A DNA stretch of 33,021 nt from Candidatus Azobacteroides sp. GTDB taxonomy: Bacteria; Bacteroidota; Bacteroidia; Bacteroidales; Azobacteroidaceae. Made by a program: the position numbers and the translations under genes. Below the pieces are notes generated by a model, which saw only the letters and a program-made list of their open reading frames with translations, searched no databases and was not told the DNA's origin. The stretch is from assembly GCA_009783445.1 (NCBI GenBank), contig WRFY01000099.1, positions 1 through 33,021 on the forward strand, read 5' to 3'. Position 1 is the first letter of the stretch. Each line of letters starts with the position of its first letter. This document shows, one piece after another, positions 32,954 through 33,021 of this stretch.

Positions 32954-33021
32954 ATGATTCCCATTGGCATATTCGATTCTGGATACGGGGGTCTTACCAT
33001 TCTGGAAAAGATACGGCAACG
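32954..33021 (+). CDS. murI: Glutamate racemase, 5' fragment
   Basis: Only the first 22 codons lie in the window. They read MIPIGIFDSGYGGLTILEKI, the conserved N-terminus of MurI including the catalytic-Asp motif FDSGYGGLT. The enzyme makes D-glutamate for peptidoglycan. Its place after uppS-bamA-ompH-ompH matches the usual Bacteroidales order. The gene continues past the right edge. Confidence 0.9.
   Translation, partial: MIPIGIFDSGYGGLTILEKIRQ

Noticed and set aside
1..33021. CRISPR arrays, tRNA/rRNA genes, prophage or defence islands
   Set aside because: No regularly spaced repeats, tRNA cloverleaf-like segments, rRNA sequence, phage structural genes or known defence operons were seen in the reading.

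Overview
The window is a 33 kb piece of a Bacteroidota chromosome, most likely order Bacteroidales. The evidence is the set of Bacteroidales-type envelope proteins (a DUF6242 lipoprotein, a DUF6089/PorG-like barrel, the uppS-bamA-ompH-ompH-murI cluster), a TopA whose C-terminus carries short repeats and a Lys/Thr tail where zinc fingers would be expected, and repeated promoter motifs of the Bacteroidetes sigma type (TTTG, a spacer of about 20 nt, then TAnnTTTG). Nearly all of it is ordinary chromosomal coding sequence. No rRNA, tRNA, CRISPR array, phage module or complete insertion sequence was seen.

Layout. At 1-273 there is a leftward promoter for a gene that runs off the left edge. argS (leftward) and an mscS-type channel (rightward) diverge from overlapping promoters at about 2.1 kb. 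From 9.1 down to 3.1 kb lies a five-gene leftward operon for a MacAB-TolC-like tripartite exporter: separate ATPase, two paralogous permeases, membrane-fusion protein and TolC-like channel. The only long non-coding stretch (9075-9569) holds this operon's promoter and a 198-bp MITE-like element with 16-bp terminal inverted repeats and an 8-bp target duplication. Next come, all leftward, a lipoprotein and an ApgM-type phosphoglycerate mutase/homoserine kinase, an Rpn-family nuclease, and a membrane-tethered TPR/LuxR-type regulator. An MsbA-like ABC exporter runs rightward and converges on topA. Beyond topA are a large outer-membrane barrel, trmN6, an MFS transporter, a NamZ-family (DUF1343) muramidase, and prmC diverging from ribD. 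The right end is a rightward envelope-biogenesis block: DUF6242 lipoprotein, DUF6089 protein, uppS, bamA, two Skp/OmpH chaperones and the start of murI.

How the genes work together. The right third is about building the envelope: UppS makes the undecaprenyl carrier, BamA with two Skp-like chaperones inserts outer-membrane proteins, and MurI makes D-glutamate for peptidoglycan. NamZ may salvage MurNAc, and the MsbA-like protein may flip lipid A precursors.

The most unusual signals are non-coding: the MITE-like element at 9258-9455, with mutually exclusive hairpins inside it; a perfect 47-bp palindrome at 24097-24143 that forms two symmetric, overlapping outward promoters; and a 20-24 bp hairpin between ompH and murI. 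In coding sequence, RibD appears to lack a block of its reductase domain.
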